From Catenulispora pinisilvae (lineage in GTDB: Bacteria; Actinomycetota; Actinomycetes; Streptomycetales; Catenulisporaceae), in the NCBI RefSeq assembly GCF_015356865.1, contig NZ_JAAFZA010000061.1, forward strand, positions 1 to 47,258: a DNA stretch of 47,258 nt, read 5' to 3'. Made by a program: the position numbers and the translations under genes. Of the stretch, positions 1 through 6,239 are shown piece after piece. The first letter of the stretch is position 1; each line of letters opens with the position of its first letter. Under the pieces are notes generated by a model. That model worked only from the letters and a program-made list of their open reading frames with translations. It did no database searches and was not told where the DNA came from.

Positions 1-13
1 GTATAAGAGACAG
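1..13. other. Residual Nextera/Tn5 mosaic-end adapter
   Basis: The first 13 bases, GTATAAGAGACAG, are identical to the 3' end of the 19-base Tn5 mosaic end used in Nextera libraries (AGATGTGTATAAGAGACAG). Genomic sequence most likely starts at base 14. This marks a contig end and not a biological transposon, because no transposase or second end is present. Confidence 0.9.
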
Positions 14-821
14 AGACGAGGGCATTCGTCTCGGCGGCGCGGCCCAGCAGCTTGTGCCGGGTCGCCCGGGCCTGGATCGGGTCCTCGCAGAAGCAGGAAT
101 TGGTGTCCGGCTCCATGATTTGCAAAGGGGTGTGCAGCAGGTCCCCGACGAAGAGCGCACGATCGCCACCCGACTCCAGCGTCAGGATGGACGAACCCGG
201 GGTGTGGCCGGGCGCCGACTCCAGCCGCAGGTTCCCGTCGATCTGGTAGGAGCCGTCCCACAGTTCGGCCAGCCCGGCCTGATAGATCGGGGCGACGCTG
301 TCCTCGAACACGTTCTGGTTGCCGCGCCCGAAAACCGTTTCATGGCCGTTGGCCGGGTTCCAGAAGTCGTAGTCCCGCCGCGGCATGAGGTAGGTGGCGT
401 TCGGGAAGGTCGGCACCCACGTGCGGCCGTCGAGGTAGGTGTTCCAGCCGACGTGGTCGATGTGCAGGTGGGTGTTGACGACGATGTCGACGTCTTCGGG
501 CCGGACACCGGCCGCCGCGAGGTTTTCGAGGTAGTCGGTGTTCAGGCGGCTCCAGACCGGCGCGTAGGGCCGGTCTTTGTGATTGCCCACGCCGGTGTCG
601 ACGAGGATCGTGCGCCCCTCGCTGCGCAGTACCCAGGACTGGAGCGCCGTCGCGCACTCGTTCGCGGCGGGGTCCCAGAAGTCCGGCGCCAGGACGGTAC
701 GGTGCCGGCCCCAGGCTTCATCGGGGCTGTCCGGGAAGAACTCCGCCGGAGTCATCCCGACAGGGCCGTAGTACTCCTTGGCGCGAGCGACGGTGACGTC
801 GCCCAGGGTGATCTGTTCCAT
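14..821 (-). CDS. MBL-fold metallo-hydrolase (3' end missing)
   Basis: My translation from the ATG at 821 stays open to the contig end (about 269 residues), so the C-terminus is lost. The metallo-beta-lactamase metal motif THLHIDH lies near residues 117-123 (H118, H120, D122, H123). It is followed by an APGHTPGS segment that supplies the next metal histidine and by a FVGDLLH segment. These are diagnostic of the lactonase/N-acyl-homoserine-lactonase-like branch of the superfamily, which hydrolyses ester or lactone bonds with two metal ions in the cytoplasm. There is no signal peptide. Substrate cannot be told from sequence. It is divergent from the MmyB-like regulator at 956, separated by about 134 bp, an arrangement in which the regulator often controls its neighbour. 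That link is inference. Confidence 0.85.
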
Positions 822-955
822 GGTCTTCCTTGCTGCTCGGGCGCATGGCCGGGTGCTTCCGAGCTTCGGCGACGCCGGCCGGGCGGACCAGACCCGCTCT
901 GTCCTACCCCTGGCAGGGAGTGGCTGAGTCCTTCACCGCACGGCAGACTGCATGT

Positions 956-1861
956 ATGGACGGACCGGGCCCACTGGGCGATTTCCTACAGGCACGCCGG
1001 GCTCAACTCCGGCCGGAGGACATCGGGCTGCCCCAGTTCGGGCCGCGCCGGGTGGCCGGACTGCGCCGGGAGGAGCTGGCGCAGCTGGCGGGCGTCAGCG
1101 CCTCCTACTACACACGGCTCGAACAGGGACTGTCACGCGGCGCCTCGCAGGAGGTGCTGGACGCCATCGGGCGGGCCCTCCAGCTCAGCGACCACGAGCG
1201 CGACCACCTCACCCGGCTCGCCGACGCCGCACGCCGCACGACCCGGACCCGCCGGCCCCGGCCGGAAAAGGTCGCCGAGGAGACCTGGGACCTGATGCGC
1301 GCGATGGACGGCGTCCCGGCTCTGGTCCTCGGCCGACGCACCGACGTGCTGGCCTGGAACAGCCTGGGCCACGCCCTGCTCGCCGGGCACGTGGATCCGC
1401 TCGCCCCGCACGACCCGGCCCGCCGCCCGAACATGAGCCGGATGCTGTTCCTCGACCCGCACTCCCGTGAGCTTTACCGGGACTGGAACCGCAAGGCCCG
1501 CGCGGTCGTGGGCAACCTGCGCACCGCGGCCGGCCGGCATCCGGAGGATCAGCTGCTGGCCGAGCTGGTCGGCGAGCTGACGATGAAGAGCCCGGAGTTC
1601 GTCGCCCTGTGGCGGGACCACAAAGTGTCGCCCTGCGATCCGGTGTCCTACGACCTGCACCATCCGACGCTGGGCTCGGTGACGGTGACGCAGCAGTCGC
1701 TGGCGCTCATCCGCTCGCCGGAGCAGGTCATGGTGGTGTGCACGGCGCGCGCCGGCTCGTCGTCGGAAGCCGCTCTCGCTTTGCTGCGGCAGTCGAGCGC
1801 GACGCTCGTGGAGGAGGGACGCGGCGCAATGGCGCGAGAGGGCTTGAAGTCCCCGAACTAG
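956..1861 (+). CDS. XRE-family regulator with MmyB-like ligand-binding domain
   Basis: This is a 301-aa one-component DNA-binding regulator. Residues about 7-75 form a helix-turn-helix with the typical GLRREELAQLAGVS and YYTRLEQG segments. The rest (about 115-285), including ALVLGRRTDVLAWN, matches the MmyB-like ligand-binding domain found in many actinomycete regulators. I chose the ATG at 956 because the family starts about 10 residues before the first helix, and upstream residues in the same frame do not look protein-like. The ribosome-binding site is weak. It is divergent from the MBL-fold gene, the likely target. Its stop codon TAG lies in CTAGTCGGCGGGAACCGCG, a sequence that recurs at the far end of the downstream repeat element. 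Confidence 0.88.
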   Translation: MDGPGPLGDFLQARRAQLRPEDIGLPQFGPRRVAGLRREELAQLAGVSASYYTRLEQGLSRGASQEVLDAIGRALQLSDHERDHLTRLADAARRTTRTRRPRPEKVAEETWDLMRAMDGVPALVLGRRTDVLAWNSLGHALLAGHVDPLAPHDPARRPNMSRMLFLDPHSRELYRDWNRKARAVVGNLRTAAGRHPEDQLLAELVGELTMKSPEFVALWRDHKVSPCDPVSYDLHHPTLGSVTVTQQSLALIRSPEQVMVVCTARAGSSSEAALALLRQSSATLVEEGRGAMAREGLKSPN

Positions 1862-1876
1862 TCGGCGGGAACCGCG
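1858..1876 (+). repeat. Direct repeat flanking the inverted element (left copy)
   Basis: CTAGTCGGCGGGAACCGCG contains the stop codon of the MmyB-like regulator. By hand alignment it matches 2382-2400 at 17 of 19 positions in the same orientation and 2408-2426 at 16 of 19. It could be a target-site-like duplication or a recombination trace. Confidence 0.6.
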
Positions 1877-1884
1877 CCGCCTCG

Positions 1885-2084
1885 CTAGTGCGGTGGCCGG
1901 ATTGGTTCACCGGGTTGGTGGTGTGGTCACCTGTTGGACGAGAGTCGGGTGCGGAGGCCGCCGGTCGTGTACGGGGTTTAAAGGCGTTGTTGAGAAATCG
2001 GCAGATTTCGGCCAAATGTTCTCGCGCACCCGGCGGTCGGGCGGGCAGGCAGCCGAAATCCGCCGGTTTCTCAACAACATGTGT
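1885..2084 (+). repeat. Hairpin repeat unit, left copy
   Basis: This is a 200-bp unit starting CTAGTGCGGTGG and ending ACAACATGTGT. The first 101 bp match the reverse complement of 2286-2385 at roughly 85% by hand alignment. A long imperfect hairpin (arms 1986-2012 and 2052-2078, 25 of 27 positions complementary, 39-nt loop) follows the conserved lead-in. The unit begins 24 bp after the stop of the rightward regulator gene. I find no coding frame that looks real. Confidence 0.8.
1986..2078. repeat. Long hairpin with 27-bp arms
   Basis: The arms at 1986-2012 and 2052-2078 begin GTTGTTGAGAAA and end TTTCTCAACAAC. Only two of 27 positions fail to pair. No T-tract follows, so it is not a canonical intrinsic terminator, but it could stall polymerase or protect a 3' end. 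Confidence 0.85.
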
Positions 2085-2184
2085 ACTCACCCCCCGAGAA
2101 CGAACAACCCAGGCGCCAACCCCCGACGCCGGGACCAGAACCACCGCAGCGCCCGCACCCAAGCCGGGCACGGCTGAGCCGACC

Positions 2185-2385
2185 ACACATGTTGTGAAAA
2201 AACGGCCGGTTTTCGTCCGCCCTGCCACGCGACCGCGCCTTGCGTACACAAGCCGGCGGACGAAAACAGGCGGTTTTTTCACAACGCCCTTAACCCCGTA
2301 CGTGACCGGCGGCCTCCGTGCCCGACTCTCGCCCAACCCGCAACCACACCACCAACACGGCAAACCAATCCAGCCACCGCACTAG
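2185..2385 (-). repeat. Hairpin repeat unit, right copy (inverted)
   Basis: This is the inverted homologue of 1885-2084, about 201 bp, reading leftward. Its outer end is CCACCGCACTAG on the plus strand and its inner end is ACACATGTTGT. It begins 22 bp beyond the stop codon of the leftward methyltransferase gene, mirroring the left copy. A 100-bp unrelated spacer (2085-2184) separates the units. Outer flanks match the left copy, whereas the hairpin stem has a different sequence. Confidence 0.8.
2191..2285. repeat. Long hairpin with 31-bp arms
   Basis: The arms at 2191-2221 and 2255-2285 pair at 29 of 31 positions around a 33-nt loop. They begin GTTGTGAAAAAAC and end TTTTTTCACAAC. The stem differs from the left hairpin at several positions on both arms while pairing is kept. 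Confidence 0.85.
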
Positions 2386-2433
2386 TCGAGGGGAACCGCG
2401 CGCACCACTAACCGGCAGGAACCGCGCGCACCC
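2382..2433 (+). repeat. Tandem 26-bp direct repeat at the methyltransferase 3' end
   Basis: Bases 2382-2407 and 2408-2433 are two adjacent copies of a 26-bp sequence, sharing the core GGAACCGCGCGCACC, with about 20 of 26 positions identical. The second copy encodes the C-terminus and stop of the leftward methyltransferase. The first copy overlaps the end of the inverted repeat element. Confidence 0.6.
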
Positions 2434-3100
2434 AAACGCCGTCTTCCGTCAGATACTCGTCAACCCTCAGGCCCGCGTCGGCCAGCGCCTGCTCGAACTG
2501 CTCGGGTGACAGTTCCCTGCGAAGGAACGTCTGCGTCCAGGCGGCATCCGGGAACTCGTACTCCACACGCGCCGAGTAGACACCGTCGCCGACCGGCTCT
2601 GAGGACACGAGCCGCGAGGTGAACCCGTCGGGCCCGACGCTCTCCCGCGGCAGATCCCGATACCAGCCCTCGCCCTCGCGCTGGATCAGCACGAAGTCTC
2701 CGGGCGCGAGATGACGCACGCAAGTGCGCAGCAGCCTGCTACGGACTTCCACGTCCGCGTTGTGCACAAGGTATGACGCGAGCAGCACCACGTCGAAGAC
2801 CTCTCCCAGGTCCAGGCCCTCGATCGCGCTGCGCACCGTTCGCGCCCCGTGGACGTACTCCAGCATCTCCTGGGATTCGTCCACAGCGGTGACCGTGAAT
2901 CCCCGCTCAAGAAGCGAGTGGGTGACGCGCCCGACACCGGAGCCCAACTCCAGGATGCGCGCGCCGACCGGCGCGGCCGCGGCGATGATGTCCGGCTCGT
3001 CCCGGACCGGCAGTCGCGTGTACAGCTCGACGGCGCAACCGTCCGGAGTGATCGCCCCCGGCCCGGTCCCCTGGTGCCCCGCACGCATTCTCAACTCCAT
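2408..3100 (-). CDS. Class I SAM-dependent methyltransferase
   Basis: This 230-aa cytosolic protein has a Rossmann-fold methyltransferase core. Motif I, ILELGSGVGRVT, is at about residues 49-60. An acidic residue follows in TAVDESQEML (motif II), and FDVVLLASYLVHN sits in the motif IV position. The pattern is that of the Methyltransf_25/11 small-molecule methyltransferases. The acceptor substrate is unknown. I keep the ATG at 3100; the methionine at residue 5 is an alternative start. The gene is monocistronic: convergent with the MmyB-like regulator across the repeat element, and divergent from the GrpB-family gene. Confidence 0.85.
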   Translation of the reverse strand: MELRMRAGHQGTGPGAITPDGCAVELYTRLPVRDEPDIIAAAAPVGARILELGSGVGRVTHSLLERGFTVTAVDESQEMLEYVHGARTVRSAIEGLDLGEVFDVVLLASYLVHNADVEVRSRLLRTCVRHLAPGDFVLIQREGEGWYRDLPRESVGPDGFTSRLVSSEPVGDGVYSARVEYEFPDAAWTQTFLRRELSPEQFEQALADAGLRVDEYLTEDGVWVRAVPAG

Positions 3101-3200
3101 GACCGCCTAACGGGCTCCGCATAGAGATCGTTCCCCCTCAGCCGGAGCCGGCCGAGTAGCTCTGAATCCGATTGTCGTCACGAAGAACACGCGGGAGCCG

Positions 3201-3839
3201 GTGGGCGAGTCATCAGCGTCGGCCGTCGATCGCGCCCGTAGGATGTGGCCGGTGCCGACTCATGAGGCGATCACCCGTCATCACGAGCCGGATCCGGACG
3301 AGGATCCGTGGGTTTTGGGTCCACCGGAGCAGGCCGCGGTTGAGATCGTGCCTTACAACCACGAATGGCCCAACCGTTTCGTACGACTCGCCCATGAGAT
3401 CCGCGTGGCACTCGGCGCGACGGCCCTCGTCGTCGAACACATCGGATCCACCTCAGTACCCGGACTGGCCGCCAAGGACGTCATCGACATCGACTTGACG
3501 GTGGCCGACCCGGCGGACGAGGACCACTACGTGCAGCCCCTGGAACGGCTCGGCTATATCCTCATCATCCGAGAGCCGTCCTTCTATCAGCATCGATGTC
3601 TGTCGCTGCCGGATCCGAAGGTGAATCTGCACGTGTTCGGCCCGGACTGCCCGGAAACAATCAGGCAGATCATGTTCCGCGACTGGCTGCGGTCTCATCC
3701 GGATGACCGTGACCGGTATGAGCAGGCAAAGCGACAGGCGATTCCCGGCGGAGGCCATGTGATGGACTACAACCGCCGCAAGCAGGACGTGCTCCGGGAT
3801 ATCTACGACCAGATGTTTCGCGCCGCCGGCATGAAGTAG
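3201..3839 (+). CDS. GrpB family protein (UPF0157, nucleotidyltransferase-like fold)
   Basis: This is a protein of up to 212 aa. Residues from about 50 onward carry GrpB hallmarks: VPYNHEWPNRF, then VEHIGSTSVPGLAAKDVIDI, and a late PEYR-like histidine region (NLHVFG). GrpB-type proteins resemble a minimal nucleotidyltransferase, and their biological role is poorly known. A GTG at 3201 has GGGAG three bases upstream. An in-frame ATG at 3243 would shorten the N-terminus by 14 residues and still leave the whole domain. The extra N-terminal stretch is longer than the usual GrpB of about 170 residues and is poorly conserved in character. Confidence 0.85.
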   Translation: MGESSASAVDRARRMWPVPTHEAITRHHEPDPDEDPWVLGPPEQAAVEIVPYNHEWPNRFVRLAHEIRVALGATALVVEHIGSTSVPGLAAKDVIDIDLTVADPADEDHYVQPLERLGYILIIREPSFYQHRCLSLPDPKVNLHVFGPDCPETIRQIMFRDWLRSHPDDRDRYEQAKRQAIPGGGHVMDYNRRKQDVLRDIYDQMFRAAGMK

Positions 3840-4278
3840 CCCAGGAATAGCGCGTCGATCGCAGCCGTCGCCGGCCGTCACGACCTGAGCATGCATGATC
3901 TTGCCGACGGCGTGGTCGTGCAGTGTGGCCATACGCAGCCCACCAGGGGAATCGGTTGAGTTTCAAGACCCCTCATTTCGCTGCCAGGGCACCGCGCCGA
4001 CTCCCGGCGTGGCAGGGCGCTGCGATCTATAGAACGGACCTCGGCAGCGATCGGTTCAACCCCGGCAAGATCAGTCAAATATCGCCGGAGTAACTGCGGC
4101 CAAGATCAGATTTGCATCGCATGAGTACCCCTTGACGCCAAAGGTTCGGGCGCCGCATCCTTCCTTTTGTCGGCACGGTCCTTCATGTGCCACCCGAACG
4201 CATGACTCGTTTCGGCGTAAGCATCCTGAGCCTTGCTCCGAAAGACGTCAGCTATCCCCGCAGAAAGAAGTGTGGACA
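3840..4278. other. Intergenic region upstream of the RIP gene
   Basis: I see no convincing gene in these 439 bases. The region is somewhat richer in A+T than its surroundings near 4030-4120. A TTG-initiated extension of the RIP reading frame to 4132 exists, but its 49 extra residues do not look like protein and would bury the signal peptide. The promoter of the RIP gene must lie here, but I cannot name a clear -35/-10 pair. Confidence 0.5.
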
Positions 4279-5247
4279 ATGGGCTTGTCCTCCCTACCCG
4301 GGCAAGACCGGAAAGTACGCTTGCGAATCGCGGCCTTCCTGGTGACGATCTCCCTCGCGATGATGGCCGTGTTCACGGGCGCGAACGCGGCGAAGGCCGA
4401 TACCCCCGCCAACGGCGTCGGGCACGTCTACTTGAACTTGAGCTCGCCGAGTCCGACGGCGCAATCCGACTACGGGAGCTTCATCTCAAGCCTGCGGGCC
4501 GCCGCCGGACACCCGTACCGGCAAGGCGTGTACGTGACGCAGCCGTCGTCCAACGCGCTGATCCGGGTCGACGTGACCGCCCCCGGAGGCGAGGTGCTGT
4601 GGCTGTGGCTCACACCCGGCGATCTGTACGTGCGGGGCTTCACCTCGCAGACCGACAACATCACGTACTACTTCGCCGACTATGTGAACGGAACTCCCAC
4701 CTTCAACATGGCGAGCGTGTTCCAGAGCATCGGCAACAATAGTCTGCTGCCCGCGAGTCGGGCCACGAGCATTCTCGATTTCGGCTCGAACTACAACAGC
4801 ATGGTCCAGGCCGCGGGCCGGGGTCGGGAATCGATGCCGATATCGTTCAACGACCTGGTGGGATCGGTGGTGAACCTGGCGAACACCGGGTACCCCTACG
4901 GCTCCAACCAGCAGGCCATCGCCCGGTCGCTGATGTACATGATCCAGTACACGTCCGAGTCGGCACGCTTCTGGGACGTCTACGGCGTGATGGCGGCCAC
5001 CATGGTCTCCTGGAGCGGCTTCTACAATGGGCTGCCGATCCTGCAGCAATACCTGGAGAATTCATGGGACCAGATCTCCCAGTACGGGTTCGGCGTGTCC
5101 CAGAATCCCAATACGGGGCCGGTGAACGTTAACGGCGTAGGGACGTTCTCCAACTGGAACGATGTGGCGGCCCGGATGGCAATCTTGCTGGCCGCCGCCT
5201 ACGTCGGGTACGACCCAAACGGCAACTGGGCCAAAACCGAACTCTAG
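4279..5247 (+). CDS. Secreted ribosome-inactivating protein (rRNA N-glycosidase)
   Basis: This is a 322-aa exported protein. Residues 1-40 form a signal peptide (charged start, hydrophobic core at about 17-34, Ala-x-Ala cleavage near A38-A40). The mature part matches ricin A-chain-type RIPs over its full length. The active-site tyrosines are Y117 (in DLYVRGF) and Y172 (in DFGSNYNSM). The catalytic pair E227/R230 lies in the signature YTSESARF, and the tryptophan W263 sits in ENSWDQIS. RIPs remove one adenine from the sarcin-ricin loop of large rRNA and so stop translation. Such proteins are known but rare in actinomycetes. There is no lectin B chain. The ATG at 4279 is chosen because it gives a clean signal peptide. 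Its stop codon overlaps that of the convergent response regulator by four bases. Confidence 0.9.
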   Translation: MGLSSLPGQDRKVRLRIAAFLVTISLAMMAVFTGANAAKADTPANGVGHVYLNLSSPSPTAQSDYGSFISSLRAAAGHPYRQGVYVTQPSSNALIRVDVTAPGGEVLWLWLTPGDLYVRGFTSQTDNITYYFADYVNGTPTFNMASVFQSIGNNSLLPASRATSILDFGSNYNSMVQAAGRGRESMPISFNDLVGSVVNLANTGYPYGSNQQAIARSLMYMIQYTSESARFWDVYGVMAATMVSWSGFYNGLPILQQYLENSWDQISQYGFGVSQNPNTGPVNVNGVGTFSNWNDVAARMAILLAAAYVGYDPNGNWAKTEL

Positions 5248-5960
5248 AGAGCCGGGCCTCCGGCTACCCGAGTCCCCGGGACGAAACGGTAGCCGGTTCC
5301 GAACTCGGTGAGCAGGTGCACCGGATGCTGCGGGTCGGCTTCGAGCTTGCGCCGCAATCGCGCGATGTGGAACCGCAGATGCCCGCTGTCGCCGACGGCA
5401 TGGCCCCAGACCTCGCTCAGCAGGCGGGCGATGCTGAGGAGCTGGTTCGGGTGCCGCAGCAGCGGTTCGAGCACGGCCCACTCGGTGCGGGTGAGTCGCA
5501 CACCGGCACCGTCACGCGTCACGGTGTGCGCCGCCAGGTCCACGGTGCTCGGCCCGATGACGAACTGGGCCTCGGCCGGGGCGGCCCCATCGGCTGCGCT
5601 GTCTCGGCGGCGCAGCACCGCCCGCAGCCGGGCGATGAGCTCCTCCATGGAGAACGGCTTGGTGACGAAGTCGTCCGCTCCGGCATCGAGTACACGCACC
5701 TTCTCCGACTGGTCGGTACGCCCGGAGAGCACCATCACCGGTACCTGGGTCCAACCGCGCAGGCCCAGGATGACGTCAGCGCCGTCCATGTCGGGCAGGC
5801 CCAGGTCCAGGAGCACGAGGTCGGGAAGGCGGCGCGCCGCGGCCGCGAGGGCGTCCACACCGCGTTCGGCCGTCTCGACCTCGTACGAGCGGGCCTTCAG
5901 GTTGATGCGCAGAGCTCGCAGGAGCTGCGGCTCGTCGTCCACGACAAGGATCTTCGTCAC
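5244..5960 (-). CDS. OmpR/PhoB-family response regulator, KdpE-like (orphan)
   Basis: This 238-aa protein has a receiver domain (residues 1-120) and a winged-helix DNA-binding domain (about 140-230). The acidic pocket is VVDDE at 6-10, the phosphoacceptor is D52 in LLDLGLPDMDG, and the conserved lysine is in VTKPFSMEEL. The C-terminal half ends HLLTEFGTGYRF, typical of the KdpE branch. KdpE normally pairs with the kinase KdpD and controls K+ uptake. Neither a kinase nor kdpFABC genes are near, so this copy is an orphan and its target is unknown. It is divergent from the nitric oxide synthase gene across 279 bp, so it may control that gene. It shares the CTAG at 5244-5247 with the RIP stop codon. 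Confidence 0.88.
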   Translation of the reverse strand: MTKILVVDDEPQLLRALRINLKARSYEVETAERGVDALAAAARRLPDLVLLDLGLPDMDGADVILGLRGWTQVPVMVLSGRTDQSEKVRVLDAGADDFVTKPFSMEELIARLRAVLRRRDSAADGAAPAEAQFVIGPSTVDLAAHTVTRDGAGVRLTRTEWAVLEPLLRHPNQLLSIARLLSEVWGHAVGDSGHLRFHIARLRRKLEADPQHPVHLLTEFGTGYRFVPGTRVAGGPAL

Positions 5961-6239
5961 TTGCGCCGTTCCCTTTCGGTGGCGGGGCTACGTCTTTACA
6001 GTGAACGTCGCGGACAAGGGAAAGCACCGCACCGCTCACGTGACGCAAACGCGATCCGCGACTATGCAAATACCCTGCCCGCGATCGCGTGATGAGGGGC
6101 AAGCGGTCTGTGACTCCCTGCGTGTCTTGATTCTCATATGCGACCTATGCGATCGCCATGAGCGATCTTCCCCCCGGGGCGGAACCCCTTGTAACTTCCG
6201 GATTACCGAATGTTCCGGCCGTTAGAAGGCAAGGTTGAC
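5961..6239. promoter_or_regulatory. Divergent promoter region between response regulator and NOS gene
   Basis: The 279 bp between the two divergent starts must hold both promoters. It includes the perfect palindrome CGCGATCGCG at 6080-6089 and further GCGATC copies around 6050 and 6150-6165. These could be regulator sites, but GC-rich DNA yields such words by chance. I cannot place -10/-35 elements. Confidence 0.4.

Noticed and set aside
1986..2285. CRISPR-like repeats or an ordinary intrinsic terminator
   Set aside because: There are only two non-identical hairpins in opposite orientation with no regular spacers, and no T-tract after either stem, so neither label fits.
1885..2385. Linear-chromosome telomere palindromes
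   Set aside because: The region has two long palindromes, but it sits between intact genes away from the contig end and lacks the run of short GC-loop palindromes seen at Streptomyces telomeres.
4132..4278. TTG-initiated N-terminal extension of the RIP gene
   Set aside because: It would place 49 unlikely residues before a good signal peptide; the ATG at 4279 fits secretion better.
6080..6089. CGCGATCGCG palindrome as a specific operator
   Set aside because: A 10-bp self-complementary GC-rich word is expected by chance at this base composition; I mention it only within the divergent promoter region.
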